Counted from the first letter of the stretch, positions 16,614 to 24,548 are shown. The stretch is DNA of 64,000 bases from Oceanithermus desulfurans (GCF_014201675.1 NZ_JACHEZ010000004.1:124001-188000); one strand, 5' to 3'. The notes: generated by a model not told the origin, from the letters alone. Translations and numbers: made by a program.

Positions 16614-17510
16614 ATGAAAAAGCTTATCGGATTCGTTGCGTTGCTCGTCGTTCTCGTGCTTTCCGCCTGCAGCGGGCCGGCGGCCGGCAGGCCGGCCTAC
16701 GCCCCCGAACCGCGCGCGGCCCAGCAGGCGGGGCTGGCCCTGGCCGTGCCCGACGTGGTGCTCTTCGCCGTCTCCGGTCGCTGCGGAGTGCCCTGCGACG
16801 GCGCCCCCGACGACAACTACGACTACCTCAGCGAGCGCGGCACCGCCGAGGCCGTGGCCCAGGCGTTCCGCGACCTGGGGCGCAGCGTCCTCGTGCTCAC
16901 CTACAGCTCGCACCTCTACAACCACTACTCCTCGATCAGCGGCGCCTACGAGTACGGCTTCCTGCAGCTCGAGGCCGACTTCGACTGGGTGCGGCGCAAC
17001 TGGCCGGCAAGCCGCCGGGTGCTGCTGGGCCACTCCCACGGGACCAACTGGACCCACAACCTGCTCAGGGCCCACCCCGGCTGGACCGTGGACTACCTGA
17101 TCGACCTCGACGGCATCTGTGCCCTCTGGGAGGGCGACAACCAGGCCGACTTCGACGCCTTCTACGCCGCCTACGGCAACCCCTGGCCGGTCGACCTCTC
17201 GCAGAGCTGCGACGTCGAGCCCATCGAGAAGTACTGGTGGTGGACCTCCTACTACAGCGCCAAGGACGTGGCCTACCCCGGCGCCAGGTACAACCTCGAG
17301 GTGCAGTCGGCCCGCTTCCTGGCCTCGGACGTGCAGCCGGAGGGGAACACCAGCCTGGTCTTCGACTACACCGACAACCTCCGGCTGGACGCAGGGTACC
17401 GGAACGTCTGGACCTACGTCGCGGACGAGGACCACAACGGCATCACCTACCCGGGCTCGAGCGCCCTGGACTGGATCACAAGTCCGATCGCCGCGTTGGG
17501 CATGCCCTAA
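16614..17510 (+). CDS. Lipoprotein with alpha/beta-hydrolase-like domain (paralogue 1)
   Basis: 298-aa probable lipoprotein: the signal peptide ends in the lipobox LSAC (Cys near 20). The mature part has a nucleophile-elbow motif GHSHGTN near residue 143, an acidic DYLIDLDG, and a late histidine in [13 protein letters not shown], which could form a Ser-Asp-His triad. Early [20 protein letters not shown] contains two cysteines likely disulfide-bonded. ATG at 16614 has GGGAGG at 16604-16609. No named family could be assigned; a lipase/esterase or acyl-transfer role is inference. The next gene is a paralogue sharing most of these motifs. Confidence 0.8.
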   Translation: MKKLIGFVALLVVLVLSACSGPAAGRPAYAPEPRAAQQAGLALAVPDVVLFAVSGRCGVPCDGAPDDNYDYLSERGTAEAVAQAFRDLGRSVLVLTYSSHLYNHYSSISGAYEYGFLQLEADFDWVRRNWPASRRVLLGHSHGTNWTHNLLRAHPGWTVDYLIDLDGICALWEGDNQADFDAFYAAYGNPWPVDLSQSCDVEPIEKYWWWTSYYSAKDVAYPGARYNLEVQSARFLASDVQPEGNTSLVFDYTDNLRLDAGYRNVWTYVADEDHNGITYPGSSALDWITSPIAALGMP

Positions 17511-17539
17511 CTCCGTGCCGAGGCCCGCCCGCGACGTTC

Positions 17540-17545
17540 TAGAAT
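17540..17545 (+). promoter_or_regulatory. -10 hexamer TAGAAT of a leaderless-type start
   Basis: TAGAAT is 6 nt before the ATG of a 7-codon ORF at 17552. It lies between the two hydrolase paralogues, so the second may have its own promoter. Confidence 0.45.
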
Positions 17546-17551
17546 GAAGCC

Positions 17552-17575
17552 ATGGCGCATGCGGGAAAAACATGA
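17552..17575 (+). CDS. Upstream ORF (MAHAGKT) coupled to the second hydrolase
   Basis: Seven codons from ATG 17552 to TGA 17575, which overlaps the ATG of the next gene as ATGA. It begins 6 nt after TAGAAT, as in leaderless genes. The following gene has no good Shine-Dalgarno sequence, so translation of this ORF may deliver ribosomes to it. Real function unproven. Confidence 0.35.
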   Translation: MAHAGKT

Positions 17576-18480
17576 AACGCCTGCTGCTCTTTGTCGGCGT
17601 CTTCGTGGTTGCGTTCGTAATCTTTTACGGCGTTCCGTTCCGGCAGGCGGGAATCGAGTACAGCTACAAGCCGCGGATCGCGTGGGCAGACGAAGCACCG
17701 CCTGCGGTGGTGATCTTTGCGGTTTCTGGCCGCTGCGGGATACACTGCAACGCACCCGACGACAACCACGAGTACCTGACCGGGGCAGGAACCGTCGAAG
17801 CGCTGGCGAACGCGTTTCGGCGCCACAGGTTTTCGGTCTACACGCTGGCTTACCGGGCTCACCTCAAAACCGCACCGGCCCGCGGCCCGGGAGGGAAGCC
17901 GCAGTACGGTTTCTTGCAGCTCGAGGCCGACTTCGACCTGGTGCAGCGCAACTGGCCACATACGAGAAGGGTGCTTGTGGGCCACTCGCACGGGGTCAAC
18001 TGGACCCACAACCTGCTGCGCCTCCACCCGGAATGGACCGTGGACTATCTGATTGATCTCGACGGCGTCTGCGACCGGTGGGAAGAAGACAACGCCGCGT
18101 ACTTCGCCGCGTACGAACGTGCCGCTAGAAAAAAGCGGTGGCAAGCCGATCCTGCGCGCAGCTGCCGCGTCGAAGCCGTTCCCGTAGCGGGCGGAAAGCG
18201 CCTTTTTGACGTCAAGGACGTGGCCTACCCCGGCGCGGCCTACAATCTGGAGGTGCGCACGCGCACACCGTCGCTGCACGACGCGGTACCCAACCGCCGC
18301 CCCGACGGCTCAACCCTGGGCATCGAAACCTTCGTTACCGGCGAAAACCACTCGGCTATCCTGGTGCCCGGTTCGCAGGCGCTCGCGTGGGTCGAGCAGA
18401 CCCTGGCGCGCATCGAGCGCAAACGCGGCCCGGCACGGAACGGTGCGGGGCTCAGCCCTGCTTTTGCCCAATCGAGGTGA
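17572..18480 (+). CDS. Exported alpha/beta-hydrolase-like protein (paralogue 2)
   Basis: 302-aa paralogue of the preceding lipoprotein. It shares FAVSGRCG...C, PDDNHEYL, the block [19 protein letters not shown], the elbow [40 protein letters not shown] and the late [11 protein letters not shown]. Instead of a lipobox it has an uncleaved-looking N-terminal membrane anchor ([18 protein letters not shown]), so the pair differ in anchoring. Base composition is a little less GC-rich than paralogue 1. The gene lacks a clear ribosome-binding site; see the 7-codon ORF that overlaps its start. Tandem duplication followed by divergence is the simplest origin. Confidence 0.78.
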   Translation: MKRLLLFVGVFVVAFVIFYGVPFRQAGIEYSYKPRIAWADEAPPAVVIFAVSGRCGIHCNAPDDNHEYLTGAGTVEALANAFRRHRFSVYTLAYRAHLKTAPARGPGGKPQYGFLQLEADFDLVQRNWPHTRRVLVGHSHGVNWTHNLLRLHPEWTVDYLIDLDGVCDRWEEDNAAYFAAYERAARKKRWQADPARSCRVEAVPVAGGKRLFDVKDVAYPGAAYNLEVRTRTPSLHDAVPNRRPDGSTLGIETFVTGENHSAILVPGSQALAWVEQTLARIERKRGPARNGAGLSPAFAQSR

Positions 18481-18554
18481 GCTCCTTGCGAGGCGCCGCA
18501 GCCCATGACCTTCGCGCGGCTCCGGGTGCGGTGCGGCGGTGCTGCGCGCTGCGC

Positions 18555-18583
18555 CAAAAGAAGCCACCGCCCGCGGGCGGTGG
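18555..18583 (-). terminator. Terminator of the secreted-protein operon
   Basis: Perfect 20-base palindrome (18564-18583, CCACCGCCCG mirrored) followed on the minus strand by CTTCTTTTGG. It lies 27 bases past the stop of the lipoprotein gene at 18611. Gap 18481-18610 otherwise holds nothing recognisable. Confidence 0.65.
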
Positions 18584-18610
18584 TGTTGCCGCGGCCACGG
18601 CGCAAAGGCC

Positions 18611-19423
18611 CTACCGCGCGTCGGCCGGGTCGAACTCGGCCACCCTGACCAGCTCGAAACCTTCCGCCGACTGGGCGACGCGCCGCTCGTAGATGCCACC
18701 CCGGTTATCGTAGTAGACCACGCGGCGCGGACTGCGGCAGGTGGCCACCTGGACTATCCGGTCGGCCTCGGGGCTTTGCGACAGGTCGTCGAAGTCCACG
18801 CCGGGCGGGAGGACGAAGCGGAAGGGCTGGTCGAGCCGGGCGCAACCGATCGCTTTCTCCACCGCTCCCCCGTACACCGTCTTGCGCAGGGGCCGGGCCC
18901 AGGCCTTCCAATAGAGGATCTTCCAGCGGTCGAGATCCACCACCGCCCGCATGATCACGTCGTAATGGTCACGGCCCGCCTCCCGCCGCTCCGTCGAAAT
19001 GCGGAAGTCAACCACCGTGTGCGGCGCCACCTCGGTGGCCTCGGAAAGCCTGACGATCTGATGCCAGGTGTAGCTCACCCGGCTCCCGTCCCTGAGCAAA
19101 GGCTGGATCCGAGCGGCCTGGGCAAAAACACGCTCCAGCTCGGGGTAGAACCACCCGGGCACATCGCGGTAAAAGTCCTTGTACGGCGAGGTTGGCGACG
19201 GCGGGAAACGCTCCCACCCCCAGTAGCGGTGCTGAAGCTGATCGATGACGTCGCCCACGACATGGCGGACCATGTTCAATTGTTGCCCCACGCTGGTCAG
19301 CTTTTCGTAGGGATAGCTGGCCGGCGCGGCCGCGTGCCTGTGCTGCTGGGTGTTGCACGCCACCAGGGCCAGCAGGGCCGCGGTTACGACCAGGAACCAC
19401 CTGACCTTCTTGCTGCCGGGCAT
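18611..19423 (-). CDS. Lipoprotein of unknown function
   Basis: 270-aa predicted lipoprotein: signal peptide with lipobox LVAC. No family recognised. The mature part is rich in W, Y, R and D. ATG at 19423 is chosen because AAGGAGG precedes it; an in-frame ATG at 19459 overlaps the stop of the protease reading frame (ATGA) and would be translationally coupled, adding 12 residues. Last gene of a three-gene minus-strand operon of exported proteins. The partners are a trypsin-like protease and a secreted 216-aa protein, so it may be a substrate, anchor or inhibitor; that is inference. Confidence 0.7.
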   Translation of the reverse strand: MPGSKKVRWFLVVTAALLALVACNTQQHRHAAAPASYPYEKLTSVGQQLNMVRHVVGDVIDQLQHRYWGWERFPPSPTSPYKDFYRDVPGWFYPELERVFAQAARIQPLLRDGSRVSYTWHQIVRLSEATEVAPHTVVDFRISTERREAGRDHYDVIMRAVVDLDRWKILYWKAWARPLRKTVYGGAVEKAIGCARLDQPFRFVLPPGVDFDDLSQSPEADRIVQVATCRSPRRVVYYDNRGGIYERRVAQSAEGFELVRVAEFDPADAR

Positions 19424-19455
19424 GGCTGCCTCCTTTCTTGCTGCTGCACCGGACC

Positions 19456-20479
19456 TCATCTTTTTTCTGTAGGAACGCCAAGACCTCCGGGCTCACCGGC
19501 GTACTCGACCGCCACGTCGAGGGCGTCCAGAATGTCGCCCAGGGGCTCGATAATCAAAAGGGTCTGCCCCTGGTACTCCGCCATTGCAGCCGTCAGGCCG
19601 ACGAGGTTAAAGTCGCCGTCCGGACCCCAGTAGGACTGAAACACCCCCGCCGCCGCTGTCGCCTTTGTCGACCAGGGGCGCGGCGTGGGTACCGGTGGCA
19701 AAGTATACGCCGAGGTAGAGGATATCGTGGCCGTCGGGGAACGGCGCAATGAAGTTGCCTTTCATGGCATTGGCATACAAAGTGCTTTCGGTCTTGCCCG
19801 TAGTGGAGCCTATCTTGTAAATGGGATCGTCGGCCAGCGGGGCGTATAAATAACCAGTGTAACGGGCCGGATCTTTTTCCTTTACCGGGCCGAGTCGGGT
19901 TTTGGTATCGCTCAGGGGCAGGTTAGCGACCGCACCGAGTTTATACATATCCTCATCATCGCGGATCCCCTGGTTAATGAAGGGCGCAAATGCGGCGTCC
20001 GCGCCAAGGCACCAGTAGATCCCGTACCCCTGCGAACCCAGCGCGTCGATGGCGGCCCGGCAGGTGTCGTCATTGGAATAGTTCACCAAGGTGGGCTTCA
20101 GGGCCACCCGCGCCACCGCGTTCGTATCGTCGTCGTAGGACTGCCAGACGCGTTCGTCGGATACGGTGAAGCGACCGTCCTGGCCGAAGACCGTGTCCGT
20201 GCAGTGAACCGCGGTGACGAGGCCGATCTGGCCGTAACGCTGGGCGTGGAACCCGTAAGAACAGTGCGCGATTTTCGATAATGAAGGCTGCTCGACGTCG
20301 ATCCAGCTCCCCGCCTGGAATGGGCGGAGCTTGTTGGCGAGCGTTTTCTGGGGGGTGGGGTTGCAGCCTGCAAGGAGCGCGAACGCCACCAGCAGCATCA
20401 ACAGGGGCCAGCGGGTGGCGCCGCCGCCTTTTTCCCCGGCGTTCCCGGTGTGCTCCGGAGTACGATGGGGCTTGGGCAT
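19456..20479 (-). pseudogene. Trypsin-like (S1) serine protease lipoprotein, frameshifted after the catalytic serine
   Basis: Reads as an S1-family protease with a lipoprotein signal (lipobox LAGC). The catalytic histidine is in LVTAVHCTDT and the serine in GDSGGG; an aspartate in DDDTNAVARV is the likely third residue. The frame that carries these ends early at 19607. In the other frame, which overlaps and stops at 19456, the expected continuation is seen: VFQSYWGPDGDFNLVGLTAA. The switch falls at a run of five Gs (19644-19648, C5 on the plus strand); one fewer G would restore a single 340-aa protein. Either a real mutation, a sequencing error or a variable homopolymer. GGAGG precedes the ATG at 20479. 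Base composition is lower in GC than its surroundings. Confidence 0.75.
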
Positions 20480-20509
20480 CTTCGAACCTCCTTCCGCGGA
20501 CAGTGCGGG

Positions 20510-21160
20510 TTACAACAGCCGGAGCGGGCTGGTCAGGAAGTGGAACCCGATGGCGTCGGTGGGAATCCCCAGCTGTTCATGGATCGCCCGTAAAAAGCTT
20601 TGGAAGAACTTCTCGTCGCAGTTCGACTTCAAAACGAAGACGTAGCTCTTGTCTTCCTTTACATCGCGTACGAAAGTGGACTGAACGCAGCGCCTGGGCC
20701 ACTCCGGGTAGCCGTAGGCGGCCATGCTGTGGGGGTCGCTCCAGAACTTGTAGATCATCGCCTGCCACTTGAAGTGTTGCGGCCAGGTGTACTTGCCCAC
20801 CGCGAAGCGTATCGGGGTGTTCTTGCGGCTGGGGCCAAGGCGCAGTTCGCGGACGATCTGTTCATATTCGCGCGCCAGCATACGCGGCAGCCGCAGCTCG
20901 CGGTCCAGGGGCAGGGCGTCTGCCCGGTCGCCGAGCATCCGCGCCAGTTTGGGGTTGAGGCGGGGGACGATGCGCACGACGATCTCGCCGCGTTCTTTGT
21001 CGTAGTACGTTCCGCTGTAGCCGGGAATCCGTTCCTCTAACGCCAGGACTTGAGCGATAAAGCGCTCTATGCCTGGTACACCGCCCAGCGGTACTTTGCC
21101 ATCGGCCAGCACCGCCGAGCCGAGCAGGCAGACCAGCAGGATGACCCAGACCTTTGGCAT
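20510..21160 (-). CDS. Secreted protein of unknown function upstream of the protease
   Basis: 216 aa with a clear signal peptide (VWVILLVCLLGSAVLADG). An early segment, FIAQVLALEERIPGYSGTYY then DKERGEIVVRIVP, resembles the short N-terminal region found ahead of some trypsin-like proteases, but this is memory-based and not tested. Two cysteines near the end (RRCVQS and KSNCDE) may form a disulfide. GGAGG precedes the ATG. First gene of the operon with the S1 protease (30 bases downstream) and a lipoprotein. Possible roles are pro-domain-like chaperone, inhibitor or substrate. Confidence 0.7.
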   Translation of the reverse strand: MPKVWVILLVCLLGSAVLADGKVPLGGVPGIERFIAQVLALEERIPGYSGTYYDKERGEIVVRIVPRLNPKLARMLGDRADALPLDRELRLPRMLAREYEQIVRELRLGPSRKNTPIRFAVGKYTWPQHFKWQAMIYKFWSDPHSMAAYGYPEWPRRCVQSTFVRDVKEDKSYVFVLKSNCDEKFFQSFLRAIHEQLGIPTDAIGFHFLTSPLRLL

Positions 21161-21188
21161 GTCCCACCTCCTTGGTTTCCTTAGTGGC

Positions 21189-21218
21189 AGCGTAGCAAAA
21201 AAAAAGATACCAAGTCAA
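21189..21218 (-). promoter_or_regulatory. Promoter of the secreted-protein operon
   Basis: Minus-strand TTGACT (21213-21218), 18-bp spacer with a nine-base T run, TACGCT (21189-21194). Good sigma-A match, about 30 nt before the ATG at 21160. Confidence 0.7.
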
Positions 21219-21518
21219 GCGAGACCGCGAGAAAGTCTAAATAAGCGCATATTCACCGCAAATCCAGAGAGGAGATGCAGCCATCGCCTCTTGCGCCGCT
21301 ACGCCGCCCGCATACGTGGCCACCGGCACGAAATCCCCAAGAGCCCGGTTGCTGTTCAGGAAGGAGGAGCGGGCTGCGCCGATGCACGGATGCAGCGCCC
21401 TGTCCGCGGCCTTTCCCGCGGGCGATGCCTCCCGGTTGGCACCCAGGCCGACGACGGCCCGTAGGAGTACGCGCCGGGCCGCCCGGGCGGAATTCACCCC
21501 ACCTCACCCCCCGCGCCC
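21219..21518. other. 300-base stretch without a convincing gene
   Basis: Lies between the secreted-protein operon promoter and merR. Several overlapping frames are open, as expected at this GC content, but none has a ribosome-binding site or recognisable domain. A minus-strand frame reads FLNSNRALGDFVPVATYAGG, then AAQEAMAASPLW, which looks protein-like and could be a decayed fragment. No transposon ends seen. Confidence 0.4.
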
Positions 21519-21524
21519 TAGACT
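21519..21524 (+). promoter_or_regulatory. -10 hexamer TAGACT, leaderless merR
   Basis: TAGACT is 5 nt before the merR ATG (21530), with no Shine-Dalgarno sequence possible in between. Confidence 0.5.
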
Positions 21525-21529
21525 GAGGC

Positions 21530-21934
21530 ATGCTTCGCATCGGCGAACTGGCGCGCGTTGCGGGGGTGTCGGCGGACACGCTGCGCTTCTACGAACGCCG
21601 CGGGCTGCTCGCGCCCGCGGCGCGCTCGGAAGGGGGCTACCGTCTTTACGACGAGGCCGCGCTCACGCGCCTGGCCTTCATCCAGCGGGCCAAGGCGCTG
21701 GGGTTCACCCTGGCCGAGATCGCCGGCGTGCTGGGGGTGATGGAAGGGGGGCAGCCCCCCTGCGCCCACGTGCGTGCTCTGCTCGAGGGGAAGCTGGCCG
21801 ACCTGGAGCGGCAGATGGAGCTTCTCGCCGAGATGCGGCGCGACCTCTCCGAGCGCCTGGCCTGGGCCCGCGCCCACCCCGACCCCGCCTGCGACGGCCG
21901 CGACAGCTGCGTCTACCTCGAGCCCCTGCCCTAG
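21530..21934 (+). CDS. merR: MerR family metal-responsive regulator
   Basis: 134-aa dimeric activator/repressor. The N-terminal winged helix is clear (LRIGELARVAGVSADTLRFY, ERRGLLAPAARSEGGYRLY). A long dimerisation helix follows (ALLEGKLADLERQMELLAEM). Metal-ligand cysteines are placed as in Hg(II)-responsive MerR: one before the helix (PPCAHVR) and two after it (DPACDGRDSC). It is directly upstream of merA and its operator, so regulation of that operon is expected. Ligand could instead be another thiophilic metal. Confidence 0.88.
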   Translation: MLRIGELARVAGVSADTLRFYERRGLLAPAARSEGGYRLYDEAALTRLAFIQRAKALGFTLAEIAGVLGVMEGGQPPCAHVRALLEGKLADLERQMELLAEMRRDLSERLAWARAHPDPACDGRDSCVYLEPLP

Positions 21935-21937
21935 GGC

Positions 21938-21969
21938 TTGACCCTGGAGTGTGCTCCAGGGTCTAGGCT
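21938..21969 (+). promoter_or_regulatory. MerR-type operator/promoter of merA
   Basis: TTGACC (21938-21943) and TAGGCT (21964-21969) are separated by 20 bp, the overlong spacer typical of MerR-controlled promoters. Inside lies a perfect inverted repeat, GACCCTGGAG / CTCCAGGGTC with a 4-bp centre (21940-21963). MerR-family proteins untwist such spacers when they bind metal. Confidence 0.88.
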
Positions 21970-21986
21970 GCGGGCAGGAGGCGAGG

Positions 21987-23594
21987 ATGGTCCAGCTGAA
22001 ACTGAGCGGTTTGACCTGCGAGGGCTGCGCCCAGACGGTGGACCGGGCGCTCTCTGGGGTGCCGGGCGTGGAGCGGGTTGCGGTCTACTACCCCGAAGGC
22101 GTGGCCGAGGTGGAAGGCGAAGCTTCCCTCGAAGCGCTCGTGCGGGCGGTGCGAGAGGCCGGCTACGGGGCCGAGCCCCTCGACCCGGAGCGGCCCGGGG
22201 CCGTCCCCAAGCCGATGGTGGGCGAGAAAGGGAGCTACGATCTGGTGGTGATCGGCAGCGGCTCCGCCGGCGTGGCCGCGGCGCTCGAAGCCGCCGGCCG
22301 CGGGGCGCGGGTGCTGGTGGTGGAGGGCGGAACCCTCGGGGGAACCTGCGTCAACGTCGGCTGCGTTCCCTCGAAGACGTTGCTCAGGGCGGGCGAGGCC
22401 GCGCAGCGGGCCCGCCATGCGGGTTTTCCCGGCGTCGAAGCCCGGGGGGCGAAGGTGGACTTCGCGGAGGTGGCCCGCGCCCGCGACGGGCTGGTGGGCG
22501 AGCTGCGCGAGCGTAAGTACCGCGAGGTGCTCGAGGCCGCGGGGGTGGCCATCAAACAGGGGCGCGCCCGCTTCACCGCGCCCGACCGCCTGGAGGTGGA
22601 CGGGGAGCCGCTCGCCGCCCGCGCCTACCTGGTGGCCACCGGGGCGGAGCCGGTTCTTCCCCCCATTCCCGGGCTGGAGAGGGGCCGGGTCTGGACCTAT
22701 CTGGACGCCACCACCACCCGCGAACGGCCCGAGAGCCTCGTCGTCATCGGGGCCGGTCCGGTCGGGCTCGAGCTGGCCCAGGCCTTCCGGCGGCTGGGGA
22801 GCCGGGTCGTCGTCCTCGAAGCCCAGGACCGCATCCTGCCGGCCGAGGACGAGGAACTCGCCGCCCTGCTGCGGGGCTACCTGGAAGAGGAAGGCCTGCA
22901 AATCGTCACCGGTGCCCGGGTGGAGCGAATCGAAGGGCGCGAGGTTCGCACGATCGGAGGGGTGTACGAGGGCGAGCGGGTGCTCGTGGCCACCGGTCGT
23001 CGCGCGCGCACCCGGGGGCTGGGCCTCGAAGACGCCGGCGTCGAGCTGGACACCGCCGGCTTCGTTCGCGTGAACGATGCCCTTCGCACCTCCAACCCGC
23101 GCGTCCTGGCCGCGGGCGACGTGGCGGGGCTGCCCCAGTTCGTCTACATCGCGGCCCAGTCGGGGCGGGTGGCGGCGCAAAACGCCCTTGGAGCGAGCGC
23201 CACCCTCGACCTCACCGCCGTTCCCCGCGTCACCTTCACCGATCCGGCGCTTGCCGCCGTGGGCCTCGGCGAGGCCGAGGCGCGGGCGCGCCACGGCGAG
23301 GACGTGCGCGCCGCGACCCTCGACCTGGCCGACCTGCCGCGGGCACTGGCCGCCTTCGACACCCGCGGGCGCTTCAAGATCGTCGTCGACGCGGGGGGTC
23401 GGGTGCTGGGGTTGCACGTCGTGGCACCGGAGGCGGGCGACGTGATCGCCGAGGGGGCACTGGTCGTGCGCCTGGGCCTCGGCTACCGCGAGCTGATCGA
23501 GACCTTCCACCCCTACCTGACCCTGGCCGAGGGGGTGCGCCTCGTGGCCCAGGCGCTGGACCAGGACGTGCACCGGCTCTCGTGCTGCGCCTAG
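21987..23594 (+). CDS. merA: Mercuric reductase with N-terminal heavy-metal-binding domain
   Basis: FAD- and NADPH-dependent reductase of Hg(II) to Hg(0), 535 aa, cytosolic. An HMA domain comes first (LSGLTCEGCAQTVDRALSG), then the flavoprotein fold (DLVVIGSGSAGVAAALEAAG), the redox-active cysteine pair GTCVNVGCVPSK, the NAD(P)H site VVIGAGPVGLELAQAFRRLG, and PQFVYIAAQSGRVAAQNALG. The C-terminal vicinal cysteines, HRLSCCA, that hand mercury to the active site are present, which separates it from lipoamide dehydrogenases. ATG at 21987 has AGGAGG at 21976-21981. Controlled by the MerR operator just upstream; followed 13 bases later by a CcdA-like gene. Confidence 0.95.
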   Translation: MVQLKLSGLTCEGCAQTVDRALSGVPGVERVAVYYPEGVAEVEGEASLEALVRAVREAGYGAEPLDPERPGAVPKPMVGEKGSYDLVVIGSGSAGVAAALEAAGRGARVLVVEGGTLGGTCVNVGCVPSKTLLRAGEAAQRARHAGFPGVEARGAKVDFAEVARARDGLVGELRERKYREVLEAAGVAIKQGRARFTAPDRLEVDGEPLAARAYLVATGAEPVLPPIPGLERGRVWTYLDATTTRERPESLVVIGAGPVGLELAQAFRRLGSRVVVLEAQDRILPAEDEELAALLRGYLEEEGLQIVTGARVERIEGREVRTIGGVYEGERVLVATGRRARTRGLGLEDAGVELDTAGFVRVNDALRTSNPRVLAAGDVAGLPQFVYIAAQSGRVAAQNALGASATLDLTAVPRVTFTDPALAAVGLGEAEARARHGEDVRAATLDLADLPRALAAFDTRGRFKIVVDAGGRVLGLHVVAPEAGDVIAEGALVVRLGLGYRELIETFHPYLTLAEGVRLVAQALDQDVHRLSCCA

Positions 23595-23607
23595 GAGGGG
23601 GGACGGT

Positions 23608-24336
23608 ATGGAGCTTGTGAGCTACGCTTTTACTGCGGGAGCGCTGGCGACGCTGAACCCCTGCGGCTTCGCGTTGCTGCCGGCGGCGCTGGGACGGTTC
23701 CTGGCGAACCGGCGCCGGGGAGGAGGTGCGGGGCTGGCCGTGGGGCTGCTCATGGGCCTGGGGGTCTTCGCCACCTTCGCTGCGGTGGGCGCCCTGATCG
23801 CCCTGATTGGCACTGCGGTGGGCGCCTACCTGCCCTACGTCAACCTGTTGCTGGCGCTCGTCCTGATCGCCCTGGGGCTTCGCAGCCTGCTGGGGCGCCC
23901 GCCCTCGCTGGCGGTCCTGGGTCCTGAGGGCCGCGAAGGGAGCCTGGCGGAGTTCCTGCTCTTCGGTGTGGCCTACGGCCTCGCCAGCCTGGGGTGCACC
24001 CTGCCGGTCTTTCTGGCGGTGGCGGGGCTGGCCCTGTCGCGCGGTCCTGGGGGGCTCGCCGTGCTCCTGGCCTACGGCTTGGGCATGGCCGGCGTTCTGG
24101 CGGCGGTGGGCTGGGTCGTGGGGATGGGCAAGGTGGGGGCCCTGCGCTGGCTCCGCATGGCGGGGCGCGGTTTTACCCGGCTGGGGGGTGCGCTGCTGCT
24201 CCTCGCCGGGTCCTACCTGCTGGGTTTCCAGCTCGATTTCCTACTCGGGTTGCGGCAGCTGACGTGGGGCCTGCCGCTGGCCGCGGGGCTCGTGACCTGG
24301 CTCGTGTGGGGCTGGCGCGCTGCGCGTCCGGCCTAG
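23608..24336 (+). CDS. CcdA/DsbD-family membrane protein in the mer operon
   Basis: 242-aa protein with about six membrane helices. Two family cysteine motifs are present, LNPCGFALLPAAL near the start and LASLGCTLPVFLAV in the middle, giving a pair of membrane cysteines as in CcdA. CcdA/DsbD proteins pass electrons across the membrane for disulfide exchange. In this operon the paired thiols could instead carry Hg(II) inward to MerA, the role of MerT elsewhere; no merT or merP is seen. AGGAGGGGGG precedes the ATG. The 3' end overlaps the convergent small gene by four bases. Confidence 0.82.
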   Translation: MELVSYAFTAGALATLNPCGFALLPAALGRFLANRRRGGGAGLAVGLLMGLGVFATFAAVGALIALIGTAVGAYLPYVNLLLALVLIALGLRSLLGRPPSLAVLGPEGREGSLAEFLLFGVAYGLASLGCTLPVFLAVAGLALSRGPGGLAVLLAYGLGMAGVLAAVGWVVGMGKVGALRWLRMAGRGFTRLGGALLLLAGSYLLGFQLDFLLGLRQLTWGLPLAAGLVTWLVWGWRAARPA

Positions 24337-24542
24337 AAGCCGGGGGGCAGGCGGCGGTTGCGGTACCTGAAGCGCAACCAGGCGTAGTAGACCCAGCCCG
24401 CCAGCGCCAGGATGGCGATGTAGACGAAGGCGGTGACCAGCACCCAAACGGTGAGCACGAGGCCGAGAAGCGCGGCCACCAGGAAGACCGCCCAGGCCAG
24501 GGGTCCGCGCAGGTTGAAGCGTCGGGCGAAACGTCCGTTCAC
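24333..24542 (-). CDS. Small membrane protein, 69 aa
   Basis: Two adjacent hydrophobic segments (AWAVFLVAALLGLVLTVWV, then a second about 20 residues long) between basic ends (RRFNLR and RFRYRNRR). No family recognised. The GTG at 24542 is chosen because a GATAAT -10 ends 6 nt upstream, matching the leaderless spacing in this region. Divergent from the large metallopeptidase gene 52 bases away, and convergent with the CcdA-like gene. Confidence 0.55.
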   Translation of the reverse strand: MNGRFARRFNLRGPLAWAVFLVAALLGLVLTVWVLVTAFVYIAILALAGWVYYAWLRFRYRNRRLPPGF

Positions 24543-24548
24543 GTTCCC

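Noticed and set aside
13416-17573. A 1385-residue open frame on the minus strand over leuS and csp
   Set aside because: It is a shadow of the leuS gene in a GC-rich genome: low-complexity R/G/A/P residues, no domains. Only its last 71 residues (the csp gene) are real.
19607-19749. Programmed -1 frameshift to make the full protease
   Set aside because: No slippery heptamer of the X-XXY-YYZ type and no clear downstream pseudoknot; mutation or sequence error is simpler.
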